Shown piece by piece: positions 1 to 8,315 of a stretch of 64,000 nt of DNA. The position numbers and the translations under genes were made by a program. The notes under the pieces are model-generated. The model made no database searches. It worked only from the letters and a program-made list of their open reading frames with translations, and had not been told where the DNA came from. Every line of letters starts with the position of its first letter. Position 1 is the stretch's first letter. This DNA is from Candidatus Gastranaerophilales bacterium. Lineage in GTDB: Bacteria; Cyanobacteriota; Vampirovibrionia; Gastranaerophilales; Gastranaerophilaceae. Where the stretch lies: positions 186,001 to 250,000 of the forward strand of contig CALVEL010000001.1 of assembly GCA_944326565.1 (NCBI GenBank). The letters are read 5' to 3'.

Positions 1-2
1 AA

Positions 3-1211
3 TATATTAAAACTATCGGACTAAGCAGTTCTTCTACATCAGTTCAGTTCCAAGCTGCTTGTTTCAATTATATTTTTGAAAGAAAACTCGGTAATGAGCG
101 TAAGTCTGTTTTTGATTTGTATTTGGAAAAGAAAAAAAAGTTATCCAAAGGTACTATTAATATAATTGAAGAGTTAAAAAAGTCAATAGCTTCTGTTTTT
201 GAAGTAAAAAAAGTTCTTAAAAACGGGTTTAGTTTATATAATATTGTGAATGAAAAAATTTATGAAGCCTTATCTCTTGTAAAAATGACATCATTTAGAG
301 GAATTGGTGTCGGGCAATATGTTGTAGCAAGGGTTTTTCATCATGGTGATAAATCATATTTGCTTGAAATTTCTGGGGTTCTTGCCTCAACCAGAAAGGA
401 TGAGGCATATCGCTATGCTGTTGCTAAAATAGTTCAAAATCCTGAGCTGGTATATTGGGATAATCCTGAAAAACAAAAAGAAATTGAAGATGAAATTGTT
501 AATATTTACAATAAATTTATCGAATTTTTTGGAACTGATGAGGTAATTACTACCAATAAACTCGCTGATGATGTAATCGGACTTTTCAATGATTATTCAG
601 AAAGCGGAGAAAAAGTAGATTTTGCTGATAAAATCCAATTGCCTGAAAAATATAACTTTTTTGAGGTGAAAGAGTTTAATAACAGTTATAACAACTTTTT
701 GGAAAATTCATTGGGCGGATTTTCTTCTCATGAGGAAACTTATGATGTCGGAATTATATATGATAAAGAATTAGGAATGTATGCAGTTCCATTTTATGGT
801 ACTTTTAATCACATTTTTGAAGTAAGTGATTTAAATGAAATTGAAAATTATGATAAATGTATAACTTATTTTTTGATGAACGAAAAAATATCTTCTAATT
901 TAATTAAACGAGTAGCTGCAAAGCATAAAAACTTTATGGAGGTTGTAAATAAAGTCCTTCAAAAAAGTTACACTTTAGAGGATTTGCTTAAAGAGTTCAA
1001 AAGCAAAGATGATGATATAAAAATTTATTCATCAACAACTGTTTTGTATAAATCGAAGGCTTTTTCACAAACTCTTGGTATAATCGAAGAAAATGAAGAA
1101 AAACCGCAGTTGGATTTGTCAAAAATTGATGTGTCAAAAATCGGACGTAATGATCCTTGTCCTTGTGGTAGTGGTAAAAAGTTTAAAAAATGCTGCGGAG
1201 CAAATCTGTAA
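3..1211 (+). CDS. SEC-C zinc-motif protein, 5' end outside window
   Basis: The reading frame is open from the first bases of the window, so the gene starts upstream; the first TTG/ATG-like codons inside (for example at 117) are internal. About 402 residues are visible. The last 20 residues carry a textbook SEC-C zinc motif ([18 protein letters not shown]), as at the C-terminus of SecA and of many stand-alone proteins. The rest is a charged, mixed alpha/beta protein without a family I recognise. SEC-C motifs bind zinc and often mediate contacts with SecB or ribosomes, but nothing here shows a role in secretion. It is convergent with the XRE regulator, 21 bp apart. Function unknown; the SEC-C call is firm. 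Confidence 0.85.
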   Translation, partial: YIKTIGLSSSSTSVQFQAACFNYIFERKLGNERKSVFDLYLEKKKKLSKGTINIIEELKKSIASVFEVKKVLKNGFSLYNIVNEKIYEALSLVKMTSFRGIGVGQYVVARVFHHGDKSYLLEISGVLASTRKDEAYRYAVAKIVQNPELVYWDNPEKQKEIEDEIVNIYNKFIEFFGTDEVITTNKLADDVIGLFNDYSESGEKVDFADKIQLPEKYNFFEVKEFNNSYNNFLENSLGGFSSHEETYDVGIIYDKELGMYAVPFYGTFNHIFEVSDLNEIENYDKCITYFLMNEKISSNLIKRVAAKHKNFMEVVNKVLQKSYTLEDLLKEFKSKDDDIKIYSSTTVLYKSKAFSQTLGIIEENEEKPQLDLSKIDVSKIGRNDPCPCGSGKKFKKCCGANL

Positions 1212-1232
1212 TTTGTATTAAATTTAATAGTT

Positions 1233-1556
1233 CTATGCTATAGGGAATAGGGTATTTAATAATTTATAAATTATAACTTTATTCTGAGCTTTTTGGTTGA
1301 GTATAATTTTTATAATTTCTTCATCCAAATTTTTTGGGATATCAACTGTTGAAAATTTGAAGAATTCAACCAATTCAACATCTAATGTTTGAGATAATTT
1401 ATCTAATACATGGAGAGAAGGAAAGAATCTGCCTGATTCAATCCCGCTTAGAGAAGATGTCTCTAGGTTAATCATTTCTGCAAGTTCTTCCTGTGTATAA
1501 TTTTTAAGCTTGCGTATTTCTTTTATGCGTTTTCCAAGTAATTTTTTATTCTTCAT
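1233..1556 (-). CDS. XRE-family transcriptional regulator (Cro/CI-type HTH)
   Basis: This 107-residue protein has a classic HTH_3 domain at about residues 5-60 (RIKEIRKLKNYTQEELAEMI followed by SSLSGIESGRFFPS). After it comes a short acidic tail of about 45 residues with no recognisable sensor or dimerisation domain. A longer frame starts at 1565, but I prefer the ATG at 1556: neither start has a Shine-Dalgarno, while a TATTAT box (1564-1569) lies exactly 7 nt upstream of 1556, matching the leaderless pattern seen elsewhere in the window. The gene is divergent from a prepilin gene, and a pair of direct repeats lies in the shared intergenic region, so local control of the prepilin gene and of itself is a reasonable inference. 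Confidence 0.88.
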   Translation of the reverse strand: MKNKKLLGKRIKEIRKLKNYTQEELAEMINLETSSLSGIESGRFFPSLHVLDKLSQTLDVELVEFFKFSTVDIPKNLDEEIIKIILNQKAQNKVIIYKLLNTLFPIA

Positions 1557-1629
1557 TGTACACATAATAAACTTTTTTTTTGATCTTTTTAAGTTATTTA
1601 AATACTTTAAAATGTAAAAAAATGCGTAA

Positions 1630-1660
1630 TAATCACTTAATAATAATTGATAATCACTTA
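1630..1660. promoter_or_regulatory. Direct repeats, candidate XRE operator
   Basis: The 10-mer TAATCACTTA occurs at 1630-1639 and again at 1651-1660, 21 bp apart (two helical turns). The second copy sits between the -35 and -10 boxes of the prepilin promoter. Because the XRE gene is divergent from here, this is a plausible repressor site; that is inference. Confidence 0.45.
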
Positions 1661-1675
1661 GTTATTATATAAAAT
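1647..1675 (+). promoter_or_regulatory. Sigma-70-type promoter of prepilin gene
   Basis: TTGATA (1647-1652), a 17-bp spacer and TAAAAT (1670-1675) precede the prepilin start at 1711. The spacing is ideal. The spacer contains the second operator-like repeat. Confidence 0.6.
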
Positions 1676-1710
1676 AAGTGTACAGTTATAAAATTAGGAG
1701 ATTTGATAAT

Positions 1711-2388
1711 ATGCAGGATAAGACAAGAATATATGCTTTTACTATGGCTGAGGTTTTGATAACAATTGGTATTATAGGAATAGTCGCCGCAATGACTTTA
1801 CCTGCATTAATAAACAATGCTCAAAATAAAGCTTTAGAAAGCAAATTAAAAAAATCCTATGCACTAATTGCTCAGACAATTCAACTCATAATTGAAAACG
1901 AATATGGCGGTGTAACAGAATTGAGTCAGAGTGATTATTACGAAATCGGGAATTACTTAAAGAAATATGTAGGTAATTCAAGAAATGTTGGAGATGTACG
2001 CTGGGGAACATCTTATTCGGCAAATTTTATGATTGAAAAATATAAAACTTATACAAACAATACTTTTAGCGGAATGTTTAATGATTATGCATTTTATACA
2101 TCAGACAACAATGCAACTGTATTTTTAGATACGGGACATTCTCCGAGTTTGCCCAATTTATTTATTGCAATAGACATAAACAATATTGATAACAAACCTA
2201 ACAAATTAGGGTTTGATTTATTTGGGTTTTACTTGGATAAAAAAGGAATACTTCTACCTTTTGGAGATTTAGGCAGTCCGTACCCCGAAGGTCGTTATTG
2301 TACAGGAACTTCTACAGACAGAAATAATGGACTTGGTTGCACAAGAAAAGCTCTTATTGATCCCAAATATTTTACTAAATTACATTAA
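1711..2388 (+). CDS. Type IV prepilin-like / pseudopilin protein
   Basis: The product is 225 residues. An N-terminal class III signal has a short charged leader, then AFTMAEVLITIGIIGIVAAM with Glu at mature position 5 and a long hydrophobic helix, so a PilD-type prepilin peptidase should cleave before the Phe. The residue before the cleavage site is Ala rather than the usual Gly. The C-terminal part is a variable globular domain with two Cys near the end (RYCTG and LGCTR), possibly a disulphide as in D-regions of pilins. The start at 1711 is preferred over an in-frame GTG at 1678, because AGGAG at 1696-1700 is correctly spaced for 1711 and the GTG lies in the promoter region. No pilus assembly ATPase or prepilin peptidase is nearby. 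It could be a minor pilin or a pseudopilin. Confidence 0.85.
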   Translation: MQDKTRIYAFTMAEVLITIGIIGIVAAMTLPALINNAQNKALESKLKKSYALIAQTIQLIIENEYGGVTELSQSDYYEIGNYLKKYVGNSRNVGDVRWGTSYSANFMIEKYKTYTNNTFSGMFNDYAFYTSDNNATVFLDTGHSPSLPNLFIAIDINNIDNKPNKLGFDLFGFYLDKKGILLPFGDLGSPYPEGRYCTGTSTDRNNGLGCTRKALIDPKYFTKLH

Positions 2389-2946
2389 TTTATTTAACAC
2401 ATCTTTTAATACATCAGAACAAAGCCCGATTATATTCTCTAGACTTCCTTTATAACCTTTTATATAACCACGAGGCATCTCTTGAATGCCATATGAGCCC
2501 GCTTTATCATAAGGCTTGTAATTTCTTATATAAAAATCAATCTGTTCATCTGTTAAATTTTCAAATTCAACAGTACTTGTGACAGAGCATATTTTTTCCT
2601 CTTTCGTTTCTGTATTTATTACTGCAATTGATGTTACAACTTCATGTTTTCTGTCTGAAAGTTTTTTTAGCATTTCAAAAGCTTCAGTATAATTTTTAGG
2701 TTTTCCTAAAATTTTGCTATCCAAGACAACTACCGTATCTGCACTGACTATTACAGAGGGTTCTTTAACCAGTTTAACAACTGCTTTTGCTTTATTATAA
2801 GCTAAATTCTCGACAAAAGCATAAGAAAAATCCGTCACTGAGTGATCTTCCTCATATGGTGACGGTAATACTTCAAATGTAATATTATGTTGTTTTAATA
2901 TATCCGCTCTTCTTGGTGAAGAAGAAGCCAGGATTATTTTCCCCAT
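2380..2946 (-). CDS. maf: Maf family nucleoside-triphosphate pyrophosphatase
   Basis: This 188-residue protein spans the full Maf family length. It begins with ILASSSPRRADIL, the conserved Maf N-terminal motif (SxSPRR) that binds the nucleotide phosphates. It also has SADTVVVLD with the catalytic Asp, ILGKP, and the C-terminal KAGSYGIQ motif. Maf proteins hydrolyse non-canonical or modified NTPs (dTTP/UTP or m7GTP types) to the monophosphate and act in the cytoplasm. The subtype cannot be settled from sequence alone. The gene is convergent with the prepilin gene and overlaps its end by 9 bp. Its Shine-Dalgarno (GAGG) lies inside a 15-bp hairpin directly upstream, so translation may be controlled. 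Confidence 0.93.
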   Translation of the reverse strand: MGKIILASSSPRRADILKQHNITFEVLPSPYEEDHSVTDFSYAFVENLAYNKAKAVVKLVKEPSVIVSADTVVVLDSKILGKPKNYTEAFEMLKKLSDRKHEVVTSIAVINTETKEEKICSVTSTVEFENLTDEQIDFYIRNYKPYDKAGSYGIQEMPRGYIKGYKGSLENIIGLCSDVLKDVLNKLM

Positions 2947-2950
2947 CGTT

Positions 2951-2994
2951 TATACCTCTTTTTTTATTCATTTTATCAAAAAAAAAGAGGTATA
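2951..2994 (-). promoter_or_regulatory. Hairpin sequestering the maf ribosome-binding site
   Basis: Arms 2951-2965 and 2980-2994 are perfect 15-bp complements around a 14-nt loop. Read on the minus strand, the GAGG ribosome-binding site of maf lies in the 3' arm, 8 nt from the ATG. No U-tract follows the stem in that direction, so it looks less like a terminator and more like an SD-masking structure. Confidence 0.5.
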
Positions 2995-3000
2995 TCAATC

Positions 3001-3243
3001 CTAATATTGTGCGGCAGGGGATTTTTGGTATTTTGCCGTACGTGCGTTTATTGCATAGCATGCAATATTTAATTTTTGTTTTAGTAACATCATATTCCTC
3101 GACATACTTGCGTAGTCGTTCATTGCACTCATCATTTTATGAGGGTCAACCATTGATTCCATATTGTCATGGTTGTCTACTTTTTCTTCTGCATATTTTT
3201 TTACTAAGAGCTGGTCAATGTAGTCTTCTGCACCTATTGCCAT
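3001..3243 (-). CDS. Small conserved-looking protein, unknown function
   Basis: This is an 80-residue, soluble, Met-rich and charged protein with no signal peptide or membrane segment. It is predicted largely helical. A strong GGGAGGA ribosome-binding site sits 5 nt before the ATG, which argues that it is a real, well-translated gene even though I recognise no family. It lies directly upstream of maf in the same orientation, about 55 bp away, separated by the hairpin, so the two may share a transcript. A small helical adaptor or chaperone would be compatible with its composition, but no motif shows it. Confidence 0.6.
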   Translation of the reverse strand: MAIGAEDYIDQLLVKKYAEEKVDNHDNMESMVDPHKMMSAMNDYASMSRNMMLLKQKLNIACYAINARTAKYQKSPAAQY

Positions 3244-3438
3244 AAGTGTCCTCCCTATGAAATTTTCCTATTAATATTATGTGTGAGATTTCCTGTGAGA
3301 TATCTTCCTGAATATCCCATTAAATTCCTTATATATATACTAAGTATTTCATTCCCTGAAAATTGCCTTTATTTTTTAGTTTATTAAGAAATGTAAATCT
3401 GAGTTTATTTTTTTGTGTTAAAAGTTATAATAAAATCT

Positions 3439-5091
3439 ATGAAAGATATTGTTGTTGTAGCTCCAATAAAAAAGCCTGATGATATAGAGCTGTTTTCAAA
3501 AAATACTCGTTGTCGTGATTATTATGTGTATTATAAAAAATTTCTAAATAATAATTTTGAGTATGTGAATGAATTTGTAGATATTGCAAAGAAAAATGAT
3601 TGCAGAATATATATCAATTTTAAACATGATATTACAGAAGAAAATCTTCCAGAAATCAAAAAAATGCTAAAATTTCTCAAAACAGTAGGTATTGATGGCA
3701 TTTTTATTAATAGTTTTGCTATATTGGAAGCGATAAAAGTATTTAAATTACCATTTAAAGTTATAGTAGATTCCTATTTTGATATACATAATCTTTCTGG
3801 TATTGATTTTATAAGTAATTTCCATAAAGTTGATGAGATTATAATCACAGAAGAAATATATTTAAAAAACATTGCCAAAATCAAAAAATACACTAAACTA
3901 CCTCTGGCTATTGATACGGATAATCTTCCTTGGTGTGCCGAAGATATAAAAAATTCAGGAGCTGTAGATAAGGTTGTAATCAAAGGGAAATTTGCAACTT
4001 CAGAAGAAATTCTTGAAGGAATTGAGTTGGTAGAAAATATTCTTGCAAAGCCGAAAATTTTTAAAAATCATAAATTACCATTTAAACATGTGCGAAAAAG
4101 TATTTACCAGACAAATCATTTTTCAGGAGAAATGGTCAGTGCAGAGGGTAAGGATTTTAAATTCAGCAGGAATATTCATAATTTTGAATGGGAAATCAAA
4201 CGTTCAAGGGTATTAAAGGATATTAATTTTGAAAAAAATGATGATTTTAAAATAAATTTACGACTTTCAGAGTTAGCTCAGTTGAAAGAATTGGAAAAAT
4301 ATATAAAAAAAATCGGGCAAAATCCTATTTATTCTATTGAATATGGCGAAATCCTTGCAACATGTGATTTAGCGACCAGCAGTTTTAATGAAGTTATAAC
4401 TAAGGTAAAAAAGTTCTGTCAAAAGTATGATATAAAATTCCAATTATCTACACCAAGAATACTTATAGAACGAGATTTTGACAGGGTATATGAATATGTA
4501 AAGCAGTTATTGATGACATCTCCGATTCCTGACAGTCTTATAATAAATAATATCGGGTATTTTTGGGCTGTTATTAATGACAATGACATAAACCAGATTC
4601 CTATAGAAATCGGACAAGGGATTAATCTTTTGAATAGTTTATCAATAAAATGTTTAAATAATCTTTCTCCTATTGAGACCGTTGATTTTACGTCATTTAC
4701 CGATATGGAGAGTGCAATTCAGACTATCAAGAAGATAAAAAATATTATTCCAAATCGCAAGTATACAATTGCAGGTAATGTGCGAGTGCCTACATTAGGT
4801 TTGTGTCCGTTAAATAATGATAGTGCAATAATTTCACGACTTTCTTGCAAAGCTCCCTGTCATAAAGGTGGTTTTGCATTAAAAGACCCATCTTTAAAGA
4901 AAATTTACCCATTTACCTGTGATGGTTTTTGCAGAATGCATATGTTTGAAGATAAAATCCTCGAGGATTTTGAAAATATTGATATATTACAAAAAGCTGG
5001 CGTGAATGAATTTGTTTTTGACTTTAGCGCATTACATTCAAAATTTGTTCCGATTTTATTGAATAATTTTTTCCAAAGTATATTAAAGTAA
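3439..5091 (+). CDS. U32 peptidase-like protein (divergent)
   Basis: The product is about 550 residues. The N-terminal half starts VVVAPIKKPDDIE, resembling the LLAPAG start of U32 proteins, and continues as alternating beta-strand/helix units typical of a TIM barrel. The C-terminal third holds a Cys cluster (LGLCPLNN, then SCKAPCHKG, then TCDGFCRM) in the place where U32 proteins bind an iron-sulphur cluster. U32 proteins act in tRNA hydroxylation (TrhP), ubiquinone synthesis (UbiU/V) or as proposed proteases; which applies is not visible. A frame begins at GTG 3415, but a TATAAT box at 3426-3431 ends 7 nt before the ATG at 3439, so I use that as a leaderless start. It is a second, more diverged member beside the clear U32 gene at 17692. 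Confidence 0.6.
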   Translation: MKDIVVVAPIKKPDDIELFSKNTRCRDYYVYYKKFLNNNFEYVNEFVDIAKKNDCRIYINFKHDITEENLPEIKKMLKFLKTVGIDGIFINSFAILEAIKVFKLPFKVIVDSYFDIHNLSGIDFISNFHKVDEIIITEEIYLKNIAKIKKYTKLPLAIDTDNLPWCAEDIKNSGAVDKVVIKGKFATSEEILEGIELVENILAKPKIFKNHKLPFKHVRKSIYQTNHFSGEMVSAEGKDFKFSRNIHNFEWEIKRSRVLKDINFEKNDDFKINLRLSELAQLKELEKYIKKIGQNPIYSIEYGEILATCDLATSSFNEVITKVKKFCQKYDIKFQLSTPRILIERDFDRVYEYVKQLLMTSPIPDSLIINNIGYFWAVINDNDINQIPIEIGQGINLLNSLSIKCLNNLSPIETVDFTSFTDMESAIQTIKKIKNIIPNRKYTIAGNVRVPTLGLCPLNNDSAIISRLSCKAPCHKGGFALKDPSLKKIYPFTCDGFCRMHMFEDKILEDFENIDILQKAGVNEFVFDFSALHSKFVPILLNNFFQSILK

Positions 5092-5103
5092 TATATATAT
5101 AAA

Positions 5104-5949
5104 TTATTGTAATATATATTTAATAACAGCGTTGCTGCCTTGAGATGAAATATATAAAATATTCCCATCAATATGTACACTGTATGGTTTTTGTACATTT
5201 CCTATAAGTACCGATACATCACTAGTTGATGAGACCTTTAAAACATTGTTGTTATTATAGTTTGCAATATATAAATTCTCTTTTTCATCCATTGCAAGAC
5301 CTATAGGACCGTTTACGCGAACATCTTTTAGAAATACTATTTTTTGTCCGTCAGGTGTAATTTTATAGATTGTGTTATCTGAAAAACCTGCTACATAAAG
5401 ATTTCCCTTAGAATCTGTAGTCAGACCAGTAGGACTTGAAAGATTATTATATACATTATTTGATTGTGGAATTTTTGTTTGTTCTTCTTGTTTTGCTTTT
5501 TCTTCTGCTTTAATTGTCTGCATATCAGTCTGTAGTTTATTTGCAAGCTCTTTGGCTTTTGAGGCAATACTTGCACTGTTTGGGATTATTGCCAAGTAAG
5601 ATTTGGCTTTATCATTTTCACCTAATCTCATACTTAATACAGCGGCTTTATACACAGCTTCATAATCGTCAGGTTTTCTTACAATAATCTGTTTAAATAC
5701 GGTTAAAGCTTCTCTATATTGATTGAGTGATTCTAATACGGTACCTAAGTTGTAATAGGCATCAATGTAATTAGGATCAAGTTCTGTTGCTTTTCTGAAT
5801 GCCTGCATTGAACGTTCATATTCACCAAGTTTGTATAATTCAACACCCTCATTGTAAATTAGTTTTGCATCAGTCCCAATCTCTGTTGCAAATGAAGATG
5901 ATGAGAGCGCTAACATAATAAATAGAGAAGATAATAGTTTTTTCATCAT
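5104..5949 (-). CDS. Secreted TPR and NHL-repeat protein
   Basis: This 281-residue protein has an N-terminal signal peptide (MMKKLLSSLFIMLALSSSSF, cleavage likely after FAT or just before). Two to three tetratricopeptide repeats follow at about residues 25-130 (NYIDAYYNLGTVLESLNQY is typical). A Lys/Glu-rich linker then leads to NHL/beta-propeller-type repeats at about residues 170-280 (GLTTDSKGNLYVAGFSDNTI, GLAMDEKENLYIANYNNN). Only about three blades are present, fewer than the six of a closed propeller, so it may oligomerise or be a partial propeller. It is probably a periplasmic or surface-associated scaffold; no enzymatic residues are evident. It lies downstream of malQ but is separated by a strong terminator, so it is likely transcribed on its own. 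Confidence 0.8.
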   Translation of the reverse strand: MMKKLLSSLFIMLALSSSSFATEIGTDAKLIYNEGVELYKLGEYERSMQAFRKATELDPNYIDAYYNLGTVLESLNQYREALTVFKQIIVRKPDDYEAVYKAAVLSMRLGENDKAKSYLAIIPNSASIASKAKELANKLQTDMQTIKAEEKAKQEEQTKIPQSNNVYNNLSSPTGLTTDSKGNLYVAGFSDNTIYKITPDGQKIVFLKDVRVNGPIGLAMDEKENLYIANYNNNNVLKVSSTSDVSVLIGNVQKPYSVHIDGNILYISSQGSNAVIKYILQ

Positions 5950-5969
5950 ATTTTGAATCCGTATTTATG

Positions 5970-6003
5970 AAATAAAGCGCCTTGCGCGCAAGGCGCTTTA
6001 TTT
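5970..6003 (-). terminator. Strong intrinsic terminator after malQ
   Basis: A perfect GC-rich palindrome centred at 5986/5987 (AAAGCGCCTTGCG and its complement) is flanked by A- and T-rich ends. It sits between the malQ stop and the next gene on the minus strand. Confidence 0.85.
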
Positions 6004-6015
6004 TATTCTAACAAA

Positions 6016-7872
6016 TTATTCTATACTTGACAATTCTTCTATCAATTCTTGATTTTGTTGTTCAAAATCTTTTCCTCTTGCTATGATTGCAAGTTTTAAT
6101 ATATTAGCAAGATTAATTGGTTTGAGTTCTTTAAAATTGTCAGGCATTCTTAATGACCAGTTTTCATCACCGGATGTTCCAGGGCGATTGTATACATCAT
6201 AAATTTTGAAGAAATCAGTGAAGAAAATTTGTATATTTTCAGCTTTTGATGCAAAAATTTCTACAAGTTTTGTTTGAGTTAGAAATTCAGCATCTTTTGT
6301 CATATTTGTAATGATTTCATCTTTATTTCCGCATTCGCCGAAAAGGTCATCTACTAAGTTTTTAACATGTAAATATCCTTCATGGGTATTGATCATTGAA
6401 TTTGCCCACATAGCAATCGGTTCGTTGTCATGAGTACCTACCATTGCCCAGCATCTTTCATCAATGTTACAGCAACGATAAGGATGAGCCGGTTTCTCAG
6501 GTACAACAAACTGTGTCAATCTCATTCCTTGAAGTCCGTATTCTTTCATTACCGCAGCAACAGGATTAGTTAAAGTTCCAAGGTCTTCGCATACAATTGC
6601 ATCTTTATCCAAGCCTTCTTCTTCAGCTGCTGCAATAACTATTTTCTCAATTAATCTGCCGTATTGATGGATTTGTTCTTTTGATAATGTTTTTACACGT
6701 TTTTCTTTATCAGCTTCCAAATCCATATCCAAATCTTCCATTTTTGCAATTGCATACTTGCAAAGCTCAGGATGTTCAGGAGAAGAATATAATCTTCCTG
6801 CGCCTTGATCAATTCTTGGTTTTTTACCTGATTTGTATACCCAAGGATCAATAAGTCCTACGATATGGTCAATGCGAACACCCCCAGGGTTTTCACGAAA
6901 CATTTTTTTGTAAAGATTTTTAAGTAATATACCGCCTTCGTCCAAAGAACCGTCTTCATTGTACATTCTGTCAGGATTCATGACAGGAAATCCCCAGGCT
7001 TGACCGTCTTTAGAAAAATAGTCTGGCGGACATCCGAGCATCCAGCCGTCTAAAAACAGTGACTGATAAGCCCAAGTGTCTCTATCTGAGAATGCTACTT
7101 GTCTGTCTGCAATCATTTTAATATTTTTTTGTTTTGCATATTCTCTTGTTTTTTCATTTTGTTTATTTAGTACAAATTGAACAAATTTGTATTGTTCTAT
7201 TGTATCTGCATATTTTTCGGAAATTTCATTTATTCTTTTTGAGTATTCAATTTTTTCTTCGTTAGATTTTGGATTGAATAGGTTTTTATCAGTCTCTGAT
7301 GTCCATAATGGCCAATAATCGTTTCCATGTTCTATAGAAAGGGCTTCATATAAACTGTCTTTGTCCAGCCAGTAATCATTTTCAAGTTTGTAACTTTCAA
7401 ATTCTTTTTTCAGGCTTTCATTTCCTTTCGCTTTGAAATTATTCCAAGCTTCGCCAAGAGCTTCATTTTGACGCTTGTATATGTATGAATAAGCTGTTTT
7501 ATTAATATCTTTGTTGGGGTTATCTTGAATAATTGAGTTATAAGTATCTTTTGATAGAATATTATCCCATTCATCTGTTGTTAGTTGTTTTAAATCAATG
7601 AAAAGCGGATTTCCTGAAAAAATAGTACCAGTATAAGGAGAAGAATCACAGCTTTTGGTTTTTCCCGCAGGTCCTAATTGAATTGCGTTGAAAATACCTG
7701 CAGCATAGTCAATAACCTCTTTACCGCCATTTGAATTTATGGAACCAAATCCTGTATTTTCGCCACTTGCAGCTGGAAAGCTTCCGCTGTGAACTATAAG
7801 TGCAAAATTTTTCTTATCTAAAGCTTTGAGTGCTTTTTGAATAACTTCTGTGTAGTTTACAGTACAAACCAT
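6016..7872 (-). CDS. malQ: 4-alpha-glucanotransferase (GH77, amylomaltase)
   Basis: This 618-residue protein contains the GH77 catalytic signatures: GGVRIDHIVGL with the nucleophile Asp, VCEDLGT with the acid/base Glu, and VGTHDNEP with the third carboxylate. The substrate-loop region (RIDQGAGRLYSSPEHPEL) is also present. It transfers alpha-1,4-glucan segments and takes part in maltodextrin or glycogen metabolism in the cytoplasm. It is somewhat longer than common MalQ proteins (about 500 residues) because of a charged helical insert around residues 100-250. A GAGGAG site 9 nt before the ATG supports the start. No other glycogen or maltose gene lies alongside; an orphan MalG-like permease is about 9 kb away. 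Confidence 0.92.
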   Translation of the reverse strand: MVCTVNYTEVIQKALKALDKKNFALIVHSGSFPAASGENTGFGSINSNGGKEVIDYAAGIFNAIQLGPAGKTKSCDSSPYTGTIFSGNPLFIDLKQLTTDEWDNILSKDTYNSIIQDNPNKDINKTAYSYIYKRQNEALGEAWNNFKAKGNESLKKEFESYKLENDYWLDKDSLYEALSIEHGNDYWPLWTSETDKNLFNPKSNEEKIEYSKRINEISEKYADTIEQYKFVQFVLNKQNEKTREYAKQKNIKMIADRQVAFSDRDTWAYQSLFLDGWMLGCPPDYFSKDGQAWGFPVMNPDRMYNEDGSLDEGGILLKNLYKKMFRENPGGVRIDHIVGLIDPWVYKSGKKPRIDQGAGRLYSSPEHPELCKYAIAKMEDLDMDLEADKEKRVKTLSKEQIHQYGRLIEKIVIAAAEEEGLDKDAIVCEDLGTLTNPVAAVMKEYGLQGMRLTQFVVPEKPAHPYRCCNIDERCWAMVGTHDNEPIAMWANSMINTHEGYLHVKNLVDDLFGECGNKDEIITNMTKDAEFLTQTKLVEIFASKAENIQIFFTDFFKIYDVYNRPGTSGDENWSLRMPDNFKELKPINLANILKLAIIARGKDFEQQNQELIEELSSIE

Positions 7873-8057
7873 TTAGTAATTCTCCTCTTCCCTAATAACA
7901 CAATATGATGTTAGCATAAGCCTAATTTTTTTACAAGCATTGTGGAAACTGCTAGAAAGCCTTTATATTAAAACAAATAAAGAAAGTTTGGCTATATATT
8001 ATATAATCATTGCATTAAAATTATGTAACAATTCATTCATTCCTACGTTTAGAGGAC

Positions 8058-8086
8058 TTGACAATATCTGAATATAGATATAAAAT
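8058..8086 (+). promoter_or_regulatory. Near-consensus promoter for pilin leader transcript
   Basis: TTGACA (8058-8063), an exact 17-bp spacer and TAAAAT (8081-8086). The predicted start of transcription is near 8093, about 220 nt upstream of the prepilin ATG. Confidence 0.8.
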
Positions 8087-8092
8087 GTTTTT

Positions 8093-8315
8093 ATAACAAA
8101 TAGTTTTCTAATAACCTGCACTTTATGGTTTACTGTCTTAGCTGAGTGAGAGTTAAGAGGTGAAAAAGATGGACGATAGTTGGGCAGGAGGAAATATTTG
8201 TACATAGTTGGTTTTCAGAGTGACGTGAGCTCTGAAGGTTATTAAGGAAATATCGTATACGGTGAGAGTATAGGTGGTACGGTATTTCGGACAGTAAAAA
8301 AGAAAGGTGAGAATT
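8093..8315 (+). ncRNA. Candidate structured leader RNA of prepilin gene
   Basis: The 220-nt leader between the promoter and the prepilin start has several long pairings. P1 is 8109-8116 with 8237-8244 (UAAUAACC/GGUUAUUA). P2 is 8137-8143 with 8151-8157. P3 is 8214-8220 with 8230-8236 (UUCAGAG/CUCUGAA), stacked directly on P1. P4 is 8247-8257 with 8278-8288, 11 bp with one G-U. The segment is richer in G than its surroundings and has no plausible ORF. It does not match the c-di-GMP riboswitch core or another class I know. It could be a riboswitch, a stabilising 5' UTR or a protein-binding leader. Structure is seen; function is unknown. Confidence 0.5.

Noticed and set aside
7999-8205. 68-residue minus-strand ORF upstream of the prepilin gene
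   Set aside because: It has no ribosome-binding site, low-complexity composition and lies antisense to the strong promoter and leader RNA.
8093-8315. c-di-GMP riboswitch in the prepilin leader
   Set aside because: The conserved core of the class I riboswitch is not present; only generic structure is supported.
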